Below are positions 1 through 11,471 of a stretch of DNA of 64,000 nucleotides, one piece after another; the stretch's first letter is position 1, and every line of letters begins with the position of its first letter. The notes beneath the pieces are model-generated. The model searched no databases. It was not told the origin of the DNA and was given only the letters and a program-made list of their open reading frames with translations. The stretch is from assembly GCA_963693305.1 (NCBI GenBank), contig OY855904.1, positions 12,885,496-12,949,495 on the forward strand. Direction: 5' to 3'. A program made the position numbers and the translations under genes. Origin of the DNA: Meandrina meandrites (lineage: Eukaryota; Cnidaria; Anthozoa; Scleractinia; Meandrinidae).

Positions 1-1146
1 CTATTACAACTAAAAGCCATTATTTTGTTTACTTCATTTATTTGGTGATTTTAACTGTTTATCCATAGTTCCATAGATAGAAAAATGCTGGTATTTTAAA
101 ACTCATCTTGCGTTGAAGTCACGTGCACTGTACTTGACAGTTTTCGCACAAACAGACGGATAAATTGTCTAGAAGGCACGTGAAAAAAATGGCTGCCATC
201 GACTATATATGCATTATGGAGAAAACGTTTATTAAACGGAAGAAACCGTCATCTCAGTGAAGAATTAGTTTCCCCGTTCAAGCGACCATTGACATCAAAG
301 CATCTACTTGTAATCCAAGGCCAAATTGTACTTAGTAATGACTGTTTTGCTGTTGTTTATGTTATCAAAGGTCACGACAAAACAAAACGTCCCAGGGAAC
401 AAGGAAACTGCTGATAGTGATGGGAGAAAGACACTTGTAAATGAGGTTAGTCTCGGATCAGGCCAGGGCCTATTCTTTCGGGATACGTTTTCGACGCTTT
501 TCCCTGAGCTCCACCCCTCCCTTCTCCCTCTCCCATCCCAGGGGGAGGGTAGCCCTCCTGGTAGTGGACTACACGAATACGTTTTTCAAGCTGGTATATA
601 ATAGTCGTCATCATCATCCTTCTTGCGCCTCCAGGTGGTGCATAAGGCCGCGTATCAATTCCTTCCACCTTGCACGATCCTTCGCCACACAACCGTGCAG
701 GTGTCCGTTATTGACACTGTGGTTTCCGTAATCAAAAGGCTTTACAGGAGTGAGTGATTAACACACTGCCCAACCCCTAAAAACCTGGGGGACAGGGGGA
801 CATGGGGACTGCTCGTGGTCTGAACTCTCGCCTACGACCTTTCTGCCGGAAAGGGTGGCCCTATCAGGAGAAATGAATCTCCGGCCAGTATAGCTCTCAG
901 GGTCATCGAGACACTCAAGCCTCTTCACCGCGACAAGAGGGTCTCGATGGGGGTACCTCGACAACACTTAACACCAATTTTTTTCCCTTCTATAACATCT
1001 AACAGTTAAATTTTAGGCTTTTAACATATTTCGCTAAAAAAGTCACTGTAACATTAAATTTGATACAAATGTAAGCGAAAAAGGCTCGCGCAAGATACTG
1101 ATAAGACTAATAAAGACAAACGTGGGCATTTGATATGGAATAATAT
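1..1146. other. No gene recognised
   Basis: I see no convincing exon. The open frames here are short, overlap on both strands and match no family I know. The block around 440-960 has a GC-rich, degenerate look typical of an old repeat, but I cannot name it. Confidence 0.5.
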
Positions 1147-1566
1147 CAGGCCCGTAGGGAAGGGGGAGGGATGCGATGGGTGCGTCCCCCCCCCCCCCCC
1201 CCCCACGAGCCCTGGAAGTCCGCTTATTGAAATGGTATTTCTGTGCTTCGACTTTCTGCATTCAATATGGTCCTTTGGTTCGAAGGTCCACCATTTGCAG
1301 ATTCGTGTGGTATATTTTGGAGCAAATTGTGTGATTCTAAATACATTCTACCTAATGTCCTTCACTTTTATCTGCCTTGTTTCCTGGCAAACTGTCTTCC
1401 AAAACGCACGAATTGCTGTTTAAGATAACCTATTTTTCAAATTTTTCTGGGGTAGGATACCCCGACACCCCCCTACGTTCTCGCGCCTGCGGCGCTCGGA
1501 ACTAAGTGCCGGGAGCGCTCATGCGCACCCCCCCACCCCCAAGGCAAAATCCTGGCTACGGGCCTG
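1147..1566. mobile_element. MITE with CAGGCCCGTAG termini (hAT-like)
   Basis: The left end CAGGCCCGTAG (1147-1157) is the exact reverse complement of the right end CTACGGGCCTG (1556-1566). AATAT occurs just outside both ends. The interior is non-coding and holds a run of about 20 C (from about 1186) and a second C-rich patch near 1525-1545. The CAGG...CCTG termini resemble hAT-type MITEs; the superfamily is an inference because a clean 8-bp duplication is not visible. Confidence 0.6.
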
Positions 1567-1717
1567 AATATCTACAGTTAATTTACAGACTGTGTCATTT
1601 TGATTACAATTTTGTGTTCGTTCACTGTTTAAGTTTCTATCCTGGAAATTCATGGGAAAATTTTCATTTCAAAAATTTGTTTTATTTTACATCAATCGTG
1701 CTTCTTCTACCTACCAG

Positions 1718-2510
1718 GAATTCAATGGAACTGTCTTCAAATACATGGTACGGCATGGGTACTAAAATGACTGTCGCCTTTGCAAACATATTTATGGCTA
1801 AGCGAAATTGTCAGAAAACCTACAGTTTGGAAACGCTACATTGAAGATATATTTTCACTCTGGGACACCAACAACAACAAGGTTTATTTGAACTGCAAAA
1901 TTTACTAGTTACTACAACAATAAGTGAATTAAAAATACATACAGTTGCTGGTCACCAGCAAATCAGACATCCAAAAATTTATCGAGCAAGCCAATTCACA
2001 TCATCGTACAATCAAATTTGCAGCTAAAAATCTCAGACACAGAAGCTACATTTCTGGAAACAGACATAAAAAAGGCGAAAGATTCAAGGAGCAATCTATC
2101 CTAGCTAATCCTTGACATAACAGAAACCTTTCAATGTACACATTAGATATCTTGTCACCCGCCAAGTGTGAAAAAAGGATTCATTCACTTCTTAGAACAA
2201 ATTCTCCACAAACCATCTTTGAAAAGGATATTTCAAATTTTAAAACATGCTTGCAAGCAAGAGGCTACCCACGCAATCTGATAAGTAAACACCTATCAGA
2301 CAAATACATTTCGCAGAAAGGAAATCAGCGCTTAAACAGAATAAAAGAAGTAAACAACAAACTTTGCCCTTAGTTACACAATACAAACCATCATAGAGAA
2401 ACAACCACTGCTCAAAGATATCTTTCAAGATCCACCTATCATATCTTTTAAGAAAGGGAAATCTTTAAAAGATATGCTTGTTACAGCAAAAATATAAAAG
2501 GTTCTCAAAT
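1718..2510 (+). pseudogene. Decayed Penelope-like element reverse transcriptase
   Basis: Fragments in shifting frames match the conserved C-terminal half of Penelope-like reverse transcriptases. In order: GTKMTVAFANIFMAK (about 1758-1803), RYIEDIFSLWD (1834-1866), the GERFKEQSIL block (about 2076-2102), LLRTNSPQTIFE with ISNFKTCLQARGYPRNLI (about 2180-2285), and PPIISFKKGKSLKDML (about 2432-2480). In these elements this domain copies RNA into DNA. The catalytic YIDD-type box reads YIED, so one metal-binding Asp has become Glu. A stretch near 1870-1965 interrupts the coding match, and several frameshifts are needed to link blocks. No GIY-YIG endonuclease follows. This is a fossil. Confidence 0.75.
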
Positions 2511-2519
2511 GTTTCACAC

Positions 2520-4650
2520 CGGTTAATACCGGTAGAGATTGTGCGGCCTGTCACACCTCCTATTGATCAAATGCTTCTTTGCTTCGGTGATATTTTTTTG
2601 TTCTTTATCGATTGAAAGTCTGCTTCGATGCCTTTCAACATGTTTCAAATGCATTTTCTTCGCCACATCTATAAAAACTGACTTAAACTTTCACGACTCC
2701 CGCCGATGCGGACGAGGCGGCCATTTTGCATGCAGAAGTTTGATGAAAAACTGCTGACCACAGAATGTCTACAGAACTTATGCGCATGAGTACAAAGTAT
2801 GCATGCTGACCAGTTCGGTCAATTCCGCGCAGGCTCTTCTCCTTTCGCTTCTTATTTTGCACGCCTTTATCATAAGAACGACTATTTTGCTTGGTTACCA
2901 AGGTGGTAAGAATTGGGATCATTGGAGCACTCTCTGACACACATTTTTGTATACTCTCAAGGGACTGTTTTAATTTGTCAAGGGAATACTTTTCGCTGTG
3001 GGCGATAAAAACGTCACTGGATAGGAATGCGTCAGCAGTTCTCGATCCCGAAATGTTATTTTCACGCGTCGTTCGTCATTTAGCCTGTCTAGCCTTTTGC
3101 AAACTTCAGGTAGGTATTTTTTTAAAGATCTGTGCTATTCATCGATTGAATTGCTTAGTTTTACATGCTTAAAAGCTGCTGCGAATCTCATTGTCAGAGG
3201 ATATTGGCCAATGCTATTTTCTATTGTTACAAGTCTATTGTTTGTCGTCTTCATTGAAAGAAGTATTTTTAGCTCGTCACGCAATCTTTTGTTTTGACCA
3301 CAATTCACGGACTTGATCACGACTTAATGCAGCTTCTCAAGACTTCAGACAAGAAAATGGTAATGTACAATATTGCTTCGAACTTAAGGTGGCCCGCGGC
3401 TATTTTTTGGGACGGGAGGTGCTCTTTTCTAAATCGAGTTTTGGGCATGTAAACCTCAACCGATTTTTCTAATTTTTGGCAGTCGAAATAACAAATGTTT
3501 AAATTTTATAAAGCTTTGAACTTAAGGGCGAACAAAATAAACGAACACGAGATATTACCGTTTTAAAAAAAATCAATTTATGAAAAAACCGCGAATATTT
3601 TCCAAACGCGACGATAGATTTTTTTCTAATTAATGTCAACAAGTTCAAATTATCCAAGGTTTAATGTGAGCAAGTTTCAACGAAATCGGCTGGGTAGAAA
3701 TTGCTGCACAGTTGACTGTTGAATTTTTGCTTCAAAATATAATGCTTGTGTATAATTGGGAGCTGTTGCAACAACGTTTAAGCAATGCTCAGACCCAATG
3801 GATTATTTGAAAGCTTAATGCCAGCTAAAACGTTGCTGAAAAGTATGGAAAGATCGGAAACTCTTAGAAAAAGTTGTAAACGGATGAAGAGGAAGAGGTT
3901 TACGGTGCGTAAATTGTGAATTTTAAAATATTCATTTTTTTCGAATTAAAAAAAATCTACCGATTTTTTTTCTTTTATTTTTAAGTATGAGAAAATACAG
4001 CATATATGCAAACGGCTTTATCTAGTTCCGTGAAATCAGAGAAATCGGTTAACGTTAACGTTTGTGTTAAATGCCGTAAAAGAGCCAGAATTTTTTTTTT
4101 TTTTTTTTTTTGGGGGGGGGGGGGTGGGTGAGCGTCAATAAAAGCCTTCTGGACTGTGAGTCAATGGGTTAATGCATCACAAATCGCTTTCAATACTAAC
4201 ATTTCCCCAGCGCATACTTCTTGCGAAATAGTCGAATCTCGAAGAGATCTTTGATTCTAACATTGGCTTCTCTATGAAACTTTTATTGATCTTTAATGAG
4301 TGAAATCACTGTTCTAACACCTTTTAACACTTAACAGTTAACTTATTTAGAACGCCAAACATTAAAATTTTACAAATTTTAACACAACATTAAAAAGAAA
4401 ACCGGTCAAATAACACTAAACACTAAACCCCATCCAGACCCTCCAACAAGGTGGCAGTCCCATATGGAGAGGATATAATAGTGTACTGATGCATTTCACG
4501 ATTTAAAGTATAGAAAAGGGTAGGAGAAAACGTCATTTAAGTATTATAAAAGGCCTTTCAAAAAATCTTGAACAGAAGCACCTAACGGTTGAGTCATCTG
4601 GTTATAAAAGGGATGTGATTTAAAATGAGGCGAAGCTTCGAGGGTTTGTA
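2520..4650. other. Gene-free, repeat-derived stretch
   Basis: No exon is recognised. A TTAA at 3384 followed by AGGTGGCCCGCGGC looks like the left end of a TTAA-targeting repeat, but I could not find its matching right end. A run of 21 T followed by 13 G lies at 4091-4124. The part from about 4190 to 4640 is a diverged copy of sequence near 12430-12690. Confidence 0.45.
4190..4640. repeat. Dispersed repeat, second copy near 12430-12690
   Basis: The phrases around 'aaatagtcg...ctcgaagaga' and 'cctttga' (4215-4270) recur at about 12445-12480. The phrase 'atcttgaacaga...ccta/ccga acggttga' (4560-4600) recurs at 12590-12620. Order and orientation are kept, so both are copies of one unnamed repeat. 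Confidence 0.5.
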
Positions 4651-4767
4651 TGCTAGTTTCAAGAACATCAAATTTCCAACGGGTAACTATCAGGCAGATA
4701 GTTCCGAGACAGAAACACTCTATTGTCTTTATTGTTTACCCAACTGAATTTTCTTCCGCGCACCAAT

Positions 4768-5814
4768 TCAAAAATAGGTCCGCAATGCGTACGTGTGGGG
4801 GCTTGATCTTTCATCTGAACCCTTTCTCTTTAAGTTAACAGGTTCTTTTGGGTTACTTTTTCTTTTGTGATTCTCATGAACATGTACCACATCAGATTGA
4901 CTATCACTGATTAAGACACCTTTGATTTCAAAAGGAACAACCCCTGTTTGTAAGCATGACAACTGCAAATATGATACGAAGTTTTCAAGTCCTTCAATGC
5001 TGAGCAAAGTACAAGTCCCAAATGAATGGGGCATCCCATGTAAATCCCTTGAATGAGAGTCAAAAATTTTAAAACTCTGCTGTGAAGTTTTAAAAATTGC
5101 AACTGTATTAATACCAATAGTTAGCAAACAACAATTGTAGTTTTGCTGAGAAAAAACCTCTTGAAGTGAATTTTGAAGAGACATAAACGGGCCATCGTTA
5201 GATGTCATAAACACACTTCCTGTTAACGACTCACTGTATTGTAATGTATACAATTTGTCAAAAAGTGAAACAATGCCTCGCACATCAGTTAAGAGCAAAT
5301 AATCATTTGTTCGCACAGAATATCTTATAGAAGTGTACAGGTTATTTCCAATACCCAAAATATTATTCAAAGTTGAAGAAGTCCACAAATTAACATCTTC
5401 TATATGATGGTAAATAATAGCACTAAGTGACATTGCTACACATTGCTAACCAGCATTTTCTCCAAAGAGCAATTCATTTCCTTGGCTGTAGTCAGCACAT
5501 ACTGTTGTTGTTGGGTCAATGATATCAAATATTGTAGGGCCTGGATTTTCCTCCACATCATTTGCTTGTCTTATAATCAATTGATTATAAATATTGTAGA
5601 ATGTCATTTGTGTGAACCAAAACTTCACTTCGTTCCACATTTTGTATTGTCCAACAACTTGTTTCAACGTTGGTAAGTAAAACACATTCAAATAAAACAT
5701 CATTAACATCACGTTCCAAAATTGTTCTCTCATACGTGACAAGACCAGCTTTGTTTTAACAAAGTTGTCATGACTGCCGATCCTGGACCGATATTGTTCA
5801 ACTGACATCCCCAT
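4768..5814 (-). pseudogene. Transposon-type ORF with 2A ribosome-skipping motif and C76/OTU-like protease region, broken by one stop
   Basis: Two minus-strand open frames lie in the same reading frame, separated only by one TAG at 5448-5446. The upstream part (from 5814) is 122 aa. It has a hydrophobic stretch (about residues 35-50) and then NDVEENPGP at residues 85-93, with NPGP encoded at 5547-5536. This matches the 2A consensus D-V-E-x-N-P-G-P, at which ribosomes skip a peptide bond between G and P. The downstream 221 aa (5433-4768) contain NYNCCLLTIG (a possible Cys nucleophile region), then KIFDSHSRD with an Asp/His pair, and YGTC-like FGTC. This layout resembles UL36/C76- or OTU-like cysteine peptidase domains found in repeated genes of cnidarians and molluscs. 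No helicase or transposase follows. The stop makes it a probable relic, unless it is an assembly error. The 2A call is strong; the protease call is by resemblance only. Confidence 0.65.
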
Positions 5815-6880
5815 AGTCTTTTGAATCTCCAGCTACGGTTTTTAAAATATAGATGACTGAGCAAGTGAAATGTGACTCAGTATTATTTCCACTGTCTATT
5901 TCAGGCGGGATTAGTATTGCTTTTCAGTGGCTATTTCAGTAATATCACGTGCTACCTCAGTGAGGATCAAGCCGAGTGAATATTGGCTTGCGTAAGCGTA
6001 AAAGCTCCTCTTGAATTGATGAGCAACCTGCACAGACTTCCAGCCAAACGAAATGTTGGTTAGTATGACTTCGTGAGCTGCTGTAATGACGACCAACTAC
6101 AGGAACAGCTGAAATCAGAACAGTACAAAAAGAAACCACACGAAACGACACGCCAAAATCCAATATGGCCGATTTCTACTCGACACGCACCGCCGACCTC
6201 ATCCCCAGGCTCTCTCTCATTTTCTTTCCCGTCTCCGGCCTCAGGCTCTTTCGCAGAAGACCACGTGACACAGGCAAACCCACGTACAAATAAATAAATA
6301 AATAAATCCCTCAGTCGACGCCAATGTGCGGGCTTTGCCCCCACAAAAACGAGCATCTTGAATTTTTTTTAACTTTTTAGGATGAAAGACTTGAACTGAA
6401 GCCGAATGGTACGAGTGTTTGCATTTCCATTTTTATTTATTTGTACGTATAAAACAGAATGTGACTGTGGAAAGGCATTCTCATCCCGCGTTATCGCCTT
6501 TGGGCGTATTGTTTTCTTTCTTTTTTTACGACTATTTTGCAGAATGCAAAATAGGAGTATTGCATTTGGCGGGGTTTTTGTCCCTTCATCCTTCGCTTCC
6601 TGTTATAAACAATTAATTTATGCATAAAATCAGGATTAAACGCGTCTTTCCCTGCCTCCCCTTCAAGTTATTTTTTTTTGCCCCATAAGTCGCGCTATTG
6701 TGTTCTGTTCATATATTAGGGATGTAGTACAGAGGCACAGATTTGCTCGATCATTGACATCATTCAAATTAATTTCAAAATGGCGTCCAATGAAACAACA
6801 AGTTGAGGAACATTCTTTCCATCCGCGATCAAAATACACCTCTGTTGCCTCAAAAATGAAAAGGAAATATTGTAAATCAA
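5815..6880. other. Gene-free stretch with AAAT microsatellite
   Basis: No exon is recognised. An (AAAT)n tract lies at about 6287-6306. The phrase 'gactattttgcagaatgcaaaata' near 6530 recurs near 12130, so part of this block is an old dispersed repeat. Confidence 0.4.
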
Positions 6881-7362
6881 TCAATTCAATCAATAAAATT
6901 TATTTACCGTCGGAGCTGACATAGGCTGACTAGGCCCCTAGCAAACATATGCTAATATGCCGAGAAAATGAATAACAAATATAATATATATACAGAACAA
7001 AAAATTAATTAAACAAAAGTATTAAACTGAATTAAAAAGAGACTATCTAGCTGCGCACAGCATTGCCTGTAGTGTTGCAATTGTTCTTACTTGGTCTGGC
7101 AGTTGATTTTTTGGCGTTCGCCGCCCAGTATCTTACGGACTTCAGTCCATACTTGGTCGTATTGACCTTAGGCAAGACAATCTTATTAATGCCTCTCAAG
7201 TTCTTGATATTGTCCCTGACACAGAAGAGATCCTTAAGATACACAGGTGCTATGTTATTAAGGCATTTGAATATTATAATAAGTGTATCTTGAATGCGAC
7301 GTTCACTTAGTGTGTAGCCAATGCGGCTGCATAGAGAAGCGAAGCTAGAAGACCTACATTCA
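6880..7362 (-). pseudogene. 3' fragment of a non-LTR retrotransposon (LINE)
   Basis: A minus-strand frame at 7367-7047 reads RRIQDTLIIIFKCLNN...PVYLKDLF and later TKYGLKSVRYWA. This is the layout of the region after the reverse-transcriptase core in CR1/Jockey-type LINEs. The element's 3' side continues to about 6880 and ends in ATTGATT-rich simple sequence, as LINE tails often do. It is 5'-truncated where the next LINE fragment starts. Confidence 0.7.
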
Positions 7363-8407
7363 TACATACATACATGAACTTTATTTCAACTCGAGAGTAG
7401 CTATATAAAAACTAATGTCTTCGAGTAAAATAATAAATTTAAAATACAATAAAATACAAATTTATCATTAAAAAATAAAAAGCATGCCTATAAAATAGTA
7501 AAAATGATAAAATGGAAAGAATACAATATAAAAATTAACAATTTATAATAAGTTATATTTAATATTAAAATTGATACCTGCCCTTATAGATGTAACGTAG
7601 GGCTCTTTCGTGAAGCTTGTCTAATTTATCGCTATTTGACTTTAGACAATTATGCCATATCGAAGAACAATAGGTAAAGTAAGACATCACAAAGGAATTA
7701 TACAGGCATAACTTAGAAGAGGAAGACAAAACATTTCGTAATCTACAAATAACGTCAAGTTGTTTTCCTACTTCCTTGCTAATTTTAGAAACGTGCGTGT
7801 TTAAGTTTAACGCGTCGTCTATAACAACTGCTAACAGCTCAACCTCATTCACACGAGGAATTTCTCCGTCTGCAAATAAAGATATGTGAGCACGACTGTT
7901 GCTAGAGAGAACAAGAGCCTTGCACTTCTCAGGATTGAGAGTCATCTTGTTATCTCTGAACCACTTACAGGCTACGGCAAGTTCTTTGTTGAGGACGCAT
8001 TCGACCTTCACTGGGTCAACATTAGAGTAGTATATCTGGTTATCGTTGGCGTAGAAAAATGTTAAATAGTAGGGGCCCTAACACCACCCCTGTGGAACTC
8101 CCCTTGATATTACTGACACATCCGATGTAACATTACCAATTCGGACAAGCTTTGCTAATAGTAGGTCGTGAGGGATAATATCGAATGCCTTACTCAGATC
8201 CATTACCACAGTCCCCACCATACACTTGTTGTCCAGCGCCCGTCTCCAGTCTTCAAGAAGTCGCAATAGTACGCACTCACAACTGTATCCCTTTCTGTAA
8301 GCTGAAAGGAATTTTGAAAGAATAACTGAGAAGTGCTGAACTAGCTGTCTGTTCAAACATCTCTCAAATACTTTATCGAGTAGCACTAGGATGGACACAG
8401 GCCTGTA
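7363..8407 (-). pseudogene. LINE reverse transcriptase, 3' part of a split copy
   Basis: Read on the minus strand, the frame opens with YRPVSIL (8407-8387), then KAFDIIPHDLL, and stops near RGVPQGWC (8078). After a short deletion the catalytic region reads FYANDNQIYY (about 8060-8030), where the usual ADD box has become AND, so the enzyme is dead. The thumb and tail follow at 8011-7565 with LNPEKCKALV and RALRYIYKGRYQF. The 3' end runs to a CATACATA tract near 7360. The missing upstream part lies at 11196-11471, beyond an insertion at 8409-11191. Confidence 0.8.
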
Positions 8408-8443
8408 CTAGGACAACCGACACCGCGGAAAAACGCACCGCGC

Positions 8444-8698
8444 ATGCCTGCAACGTCACGATTCTGGAATGAAAACAAAGCCGTTTTCGTTGCTGAAAAC
8501 TTCGACTTTTGCACGGAGAAGGAAGTAATTTGTAAGTATTGTAAGCGAAATTCGTTTTTTGGACTCAGGTTTGATCCTGAATCACAAGAGGAATTTACCA
8601 TTGCAGATCTGGAACAGAATTTTTACGTGAAAACTACTCTGGGAACTCGTGCGATGATATGCTGTTACATCGACAACAGAAGCAAATCGGATGTTTAA
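8444..8698 (+). CDS. Unrecognised 84-aa ORF inside the insertion
   Basis: The ORF starts with ATG just inside the left terminal repeat. It holds a CKYCKR pair of cysteines (residues about 31-34) and an acidic stretch ending EEFTIADLEQNFYV. A good splice-donor-like GTAAGTATTG lies within it at 8532, so it may be an exon or an unspliced reading. Its position at the end of a mobile element suggests an element-encoded product. I do not recognise the family. Confidence 0.3.
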   Translation: MPATSRFWNENKAVFVAENFDFCTEKEVICKYCKRNSFFGLRFDPESQEEFTIADLEQNFYVKTTLGTRAMICCYIDNRSKSDV

Positions 8699-10467
8699 AT
8701 TATTCTGTGAAAGTAATTTATTTGCCAGGAGAGCTTGCAGCATAATGAGAACTAGGGAGCAAGGAAATGGCCACAATGATGTTCCTGTGTTCACTGAACG
8801 ACATGATTGACTGTTTGCACTTGGATTCCAGTTCGGATTTCGGCTTGTTTCGGCTTATAATTTCACATATAAAGCGACCAGGGTATTTGCTCGAGCTATA
8901 AATAAGCTTCATTAGAAATATTGGACCATTAAAGATGGAGCCTTCACGTTAACTGGCCAGTTTTTTCTCAGTTAGATTATCAAATGATAAATCTGTGGCT
9001 TTCGAAGGGTTGTCTTGCAGTGTCTTGAATATTTACCAATTTATTTTCATATTCAAGTTTTGAGTAATTTATTTATTAATTATAAACTATTTTATGGGAA
9101 GCATCACTGATCAGTGTATTTTTTGCCCATTGTCGAAAAAGGAATCGTCGATTACTATATTTTATTGTTTTCATTCAGTGCTAAACCAAAACTTAAAATG
9201 TATTAATGTGTCTGTAAATCTGGCTACCTTCCGTTTTTACCTCTCTAGTTATTTCAGGTAGCCACTACCCTCTCTCTCTCTGTCTCTCCATTAAAATTAA
9301 ATTTTGCACATAAAATATTCCTAGGGTTGTTCTTTTGCCCAGTGTGGGTTCTCTATGAATTTGAGCCTTTTTAGAGGTGAAATCAGTGGTTTTTTCTTTG
9401 CAATTTACGTTGGAAAAAAACAGCTTTGAACCAATGTCACCCAATGTTGCTGTCTTACATGTAATTAAGCCATTCAGATTCACTATTATGTACTTTACTC
9501 GTGTGGTTTTACTTTACGTCAGATTGATTACAACATGTGTAAATATTGGGAGGGGGTCCAAATCCTTGACAAAGAGTCTGTAGAAATCATAAGGAAAATC
9601 AAGGAAGCTAATTAAGAGATGGGGCTATGATCTTCCCGCCATTTTTAACCACTTGGCACTTGACTAAACAACATGCAACCATATGACAGGGTGGTGCTCA
9701 CTTTGCTAATGGAGACTGTGTGATGAGGTAGAAAGCTACACTTAATTTGCTTAGACCTTGTGACAAGTTTATTCATTATTGTCTTTGAATGACAAGACAA
9801 ATAGCAAGAGTACAACACATACTGCAATGAGTAAATATTGAATCTATATTGACAGACCCTCCTTATTGATGTGCTTTGCTAGTTTGTAAGGTACTGAAGC
9901 ATAAAGCAAAAATTAAACTGTCCTGAAAATGACAAGCATCAATTTTGTTATTACCAGAAATAAATACGTAAATTTATGAATCGGAAAAATAAAAGGCTTG
10001 CGATTTATATACATCTAATCTGCTAAAATGTCTTGTCTTTTTTTGTTGTTGAGTGATGAAAATTACCATGTTTAGTTATCTTCTACAAATCAAACACTTG
10101 GGATTTAAAAACATTTTCTCAGACTAAAAATTACAGTAATCTCTAGCTAATCAAAGCAATACCTGTATTGACCTTTAACATTCTGCATCCATCTAACAGC
10201 TTCGATAATAAAATTATTATTCCATGTTATGTAATAAAGTAAGTATGATGTGTTTATTAAAAGGTTTTATGAACCTTTACTGAAAATAAAAACACAGGAT
10301 ACTACAAGAATCGTTTTTAAAAGCAATATAAGTAACCTGGATGAAAAATGGAAATTTTCATAGAATTACCTTTCTGTTCTAGTTAGCCTCATGATCTTTA
10401 GTGCAAACGTTATAAGCTTGTAATACAACAAAGAAAAAAGACTGGAGGGGTAGAAACTGTATTTTAT

Positions 10468-10948
10468 TTATATGCTGAGGAGTCCTTTAAAATCACCTTT
10501 GACGATACACTTGCGTGGAAGAAGTTTGCTGAATTCTTCGATTGTCTGCGCAAGTACATCACACAAACTATGTCGGCCTAGACATGCAAGCTAATGATGT
10601 TGATTGAAAAAGGGTGGAAACAAGGATTTAAATAAACACAAAATGATAAATTTTCTGGTGTGAATTTCAACATATGATCGATATTTAAACACCGTATTGC
10701 AAACTTTCAAGGCGTGTAGCAGATACTAGAAAAAAGATAGGCAGGCTAGAAACTAGTGTTCACACAAGCTTATTAAGGTAAAACTACAGTTGTGATATCT
10801 GCGTTTCATATGTTAGGGATTTCTTAAAAATGAGCAAAATCTTCATGATCCACTTACGTGCGAAGACAGTTCCATCGATGACAAACAGAGTGCCCAAAAG
10901 TGCGAACTTTCGATGCTTATAGCAAAAATTGTAAGAAAAATTATGAAA
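10468..10948 (-). CDS. Candidate two-exon gene fragment, function unknown
   Basis: Exon A (10948-10858) lies between an acceptor (tttacag) and a strong donor (GTAAGTGG). Exon B (10577-10468) follows an acceptor ctag and ends in TAA. The phases agree: exon A leaves one base and exon B supplies two, making an Arg codon. AATAAA follows the stop almost at once, a natural poly(A) signal. Exon B reads SLCDVLAQTIEEFSKLLP and ends KGLLSI. No start exon was found. It lies inside the 2.8-kb insertion, so it may be element cargo. I recognise no family. Confidence 0.35.
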
Positions 10949-11123
10949 CTGTAAATTGACAGGTAAAAGAACAGGAAACAATGTACCCTCAGTTAAAATC
11001 TTTACCTTAAATATTCGGGGGTTTTCTTAAAAATCGCGAAAATGTTCACTTTTTCGGTCATTCCCTTATAATCTTTCAAAAGTTCTGCACATGCGCAGAC
11101 GTTTTTCCGCGGTGTCGGACAAC

Positions 11124-11191
11124 CTCGTTCCCAGGGTCTCTCTCTCCCCGCCCCCGCCGGCGGGAAGAGAGAGACCCTGGGAACGAGGTTG
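11124..11191. repeat. Palindromic MITE, AACCTCGTTCCCAGGGTC termini
   Basis: A near-perfect hairpin of about 68 bp: CAACCTCGTTCCCAGGG at the left and its reverse complement at the right, with a C/G-rich loop. Relatives lie at 17261-17310 and 21400-21460. Confidence 0.75.
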
Positions 11192-11195
11192 GTAC

Positions 11196-11471
11196 CAGGA
11201 CTTATCAAACTCGTCTTCTTTCTTAAAGATTGGCGAAATCTCAGCTAATTTCCATTCCGTGGGAACGAAAGCACTGTCAATGATGAAGTTAATAAGATGA
11301 TGCTGGGGTGGTCACGAAAATCCAATTATAGCAACGATTGAAGATCTCAGCAACCTCTTTGTTATCCCTAACCAAAGTCCCGTTTTCTTTGAGCTGAATT
11401 GCTTCATTGCTGGTGACAATAAGACTCGACTGCAGAAAAATTAACATCAAAAGTCTTTTGAAAAGTGACAA
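11196..11471 (-). pseudogene. LINE reverse transcriptase, 5' part of the split copy
   Basis: On the minus strand the frame reads LKENGTLVRDNKEVAEIFN (about 11400-11345), then, after a frameshift, PTEWKLAEISPIFKKEDEFDKS up to the break at 11195. This is the linker and first fingers motif of a non-LTR reverse transcriptase. It continues directly into YRPVSIL at 8407, so the two pieces were one element before the insertion. Confidence 0.75.

Larger units (their letters stand above)
8405..11195. mobile_element. 2.8-kb insertion splitting the LINE, GTAC target duplication
   Basis: GTAC flanks the insert at 8405-8408 and 11192-11195. Joining the flanks restores the reading frame of the LINE reverse transcriptase at its Y-R-P-V motif. 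Near the left end (about 8409-8445) and right end (about 11085-11127) lie inverted copies of CGACACCGCGGAAAAACG, the probable terminal repeats. A palindromic MITE occupies the extreme right end (11124-11191). Inside are an unrecognised 84-aa plus-strand ORF and a possible two-exon minus-strand gene, but no transposase I can name. The family is unknown. Confidence 0.7.

Noticed and set aside
447..731. Overlapping ORFs on both strands near 440-730
   Set aside because: No family match, no splice-site support, low-complexity proline/glycine content typical of repeat DNA.
1043..1261. ORFs with proline or glycine runs around 1190
   Set aside because: They are translations of the poly-C tract inside a MITE.
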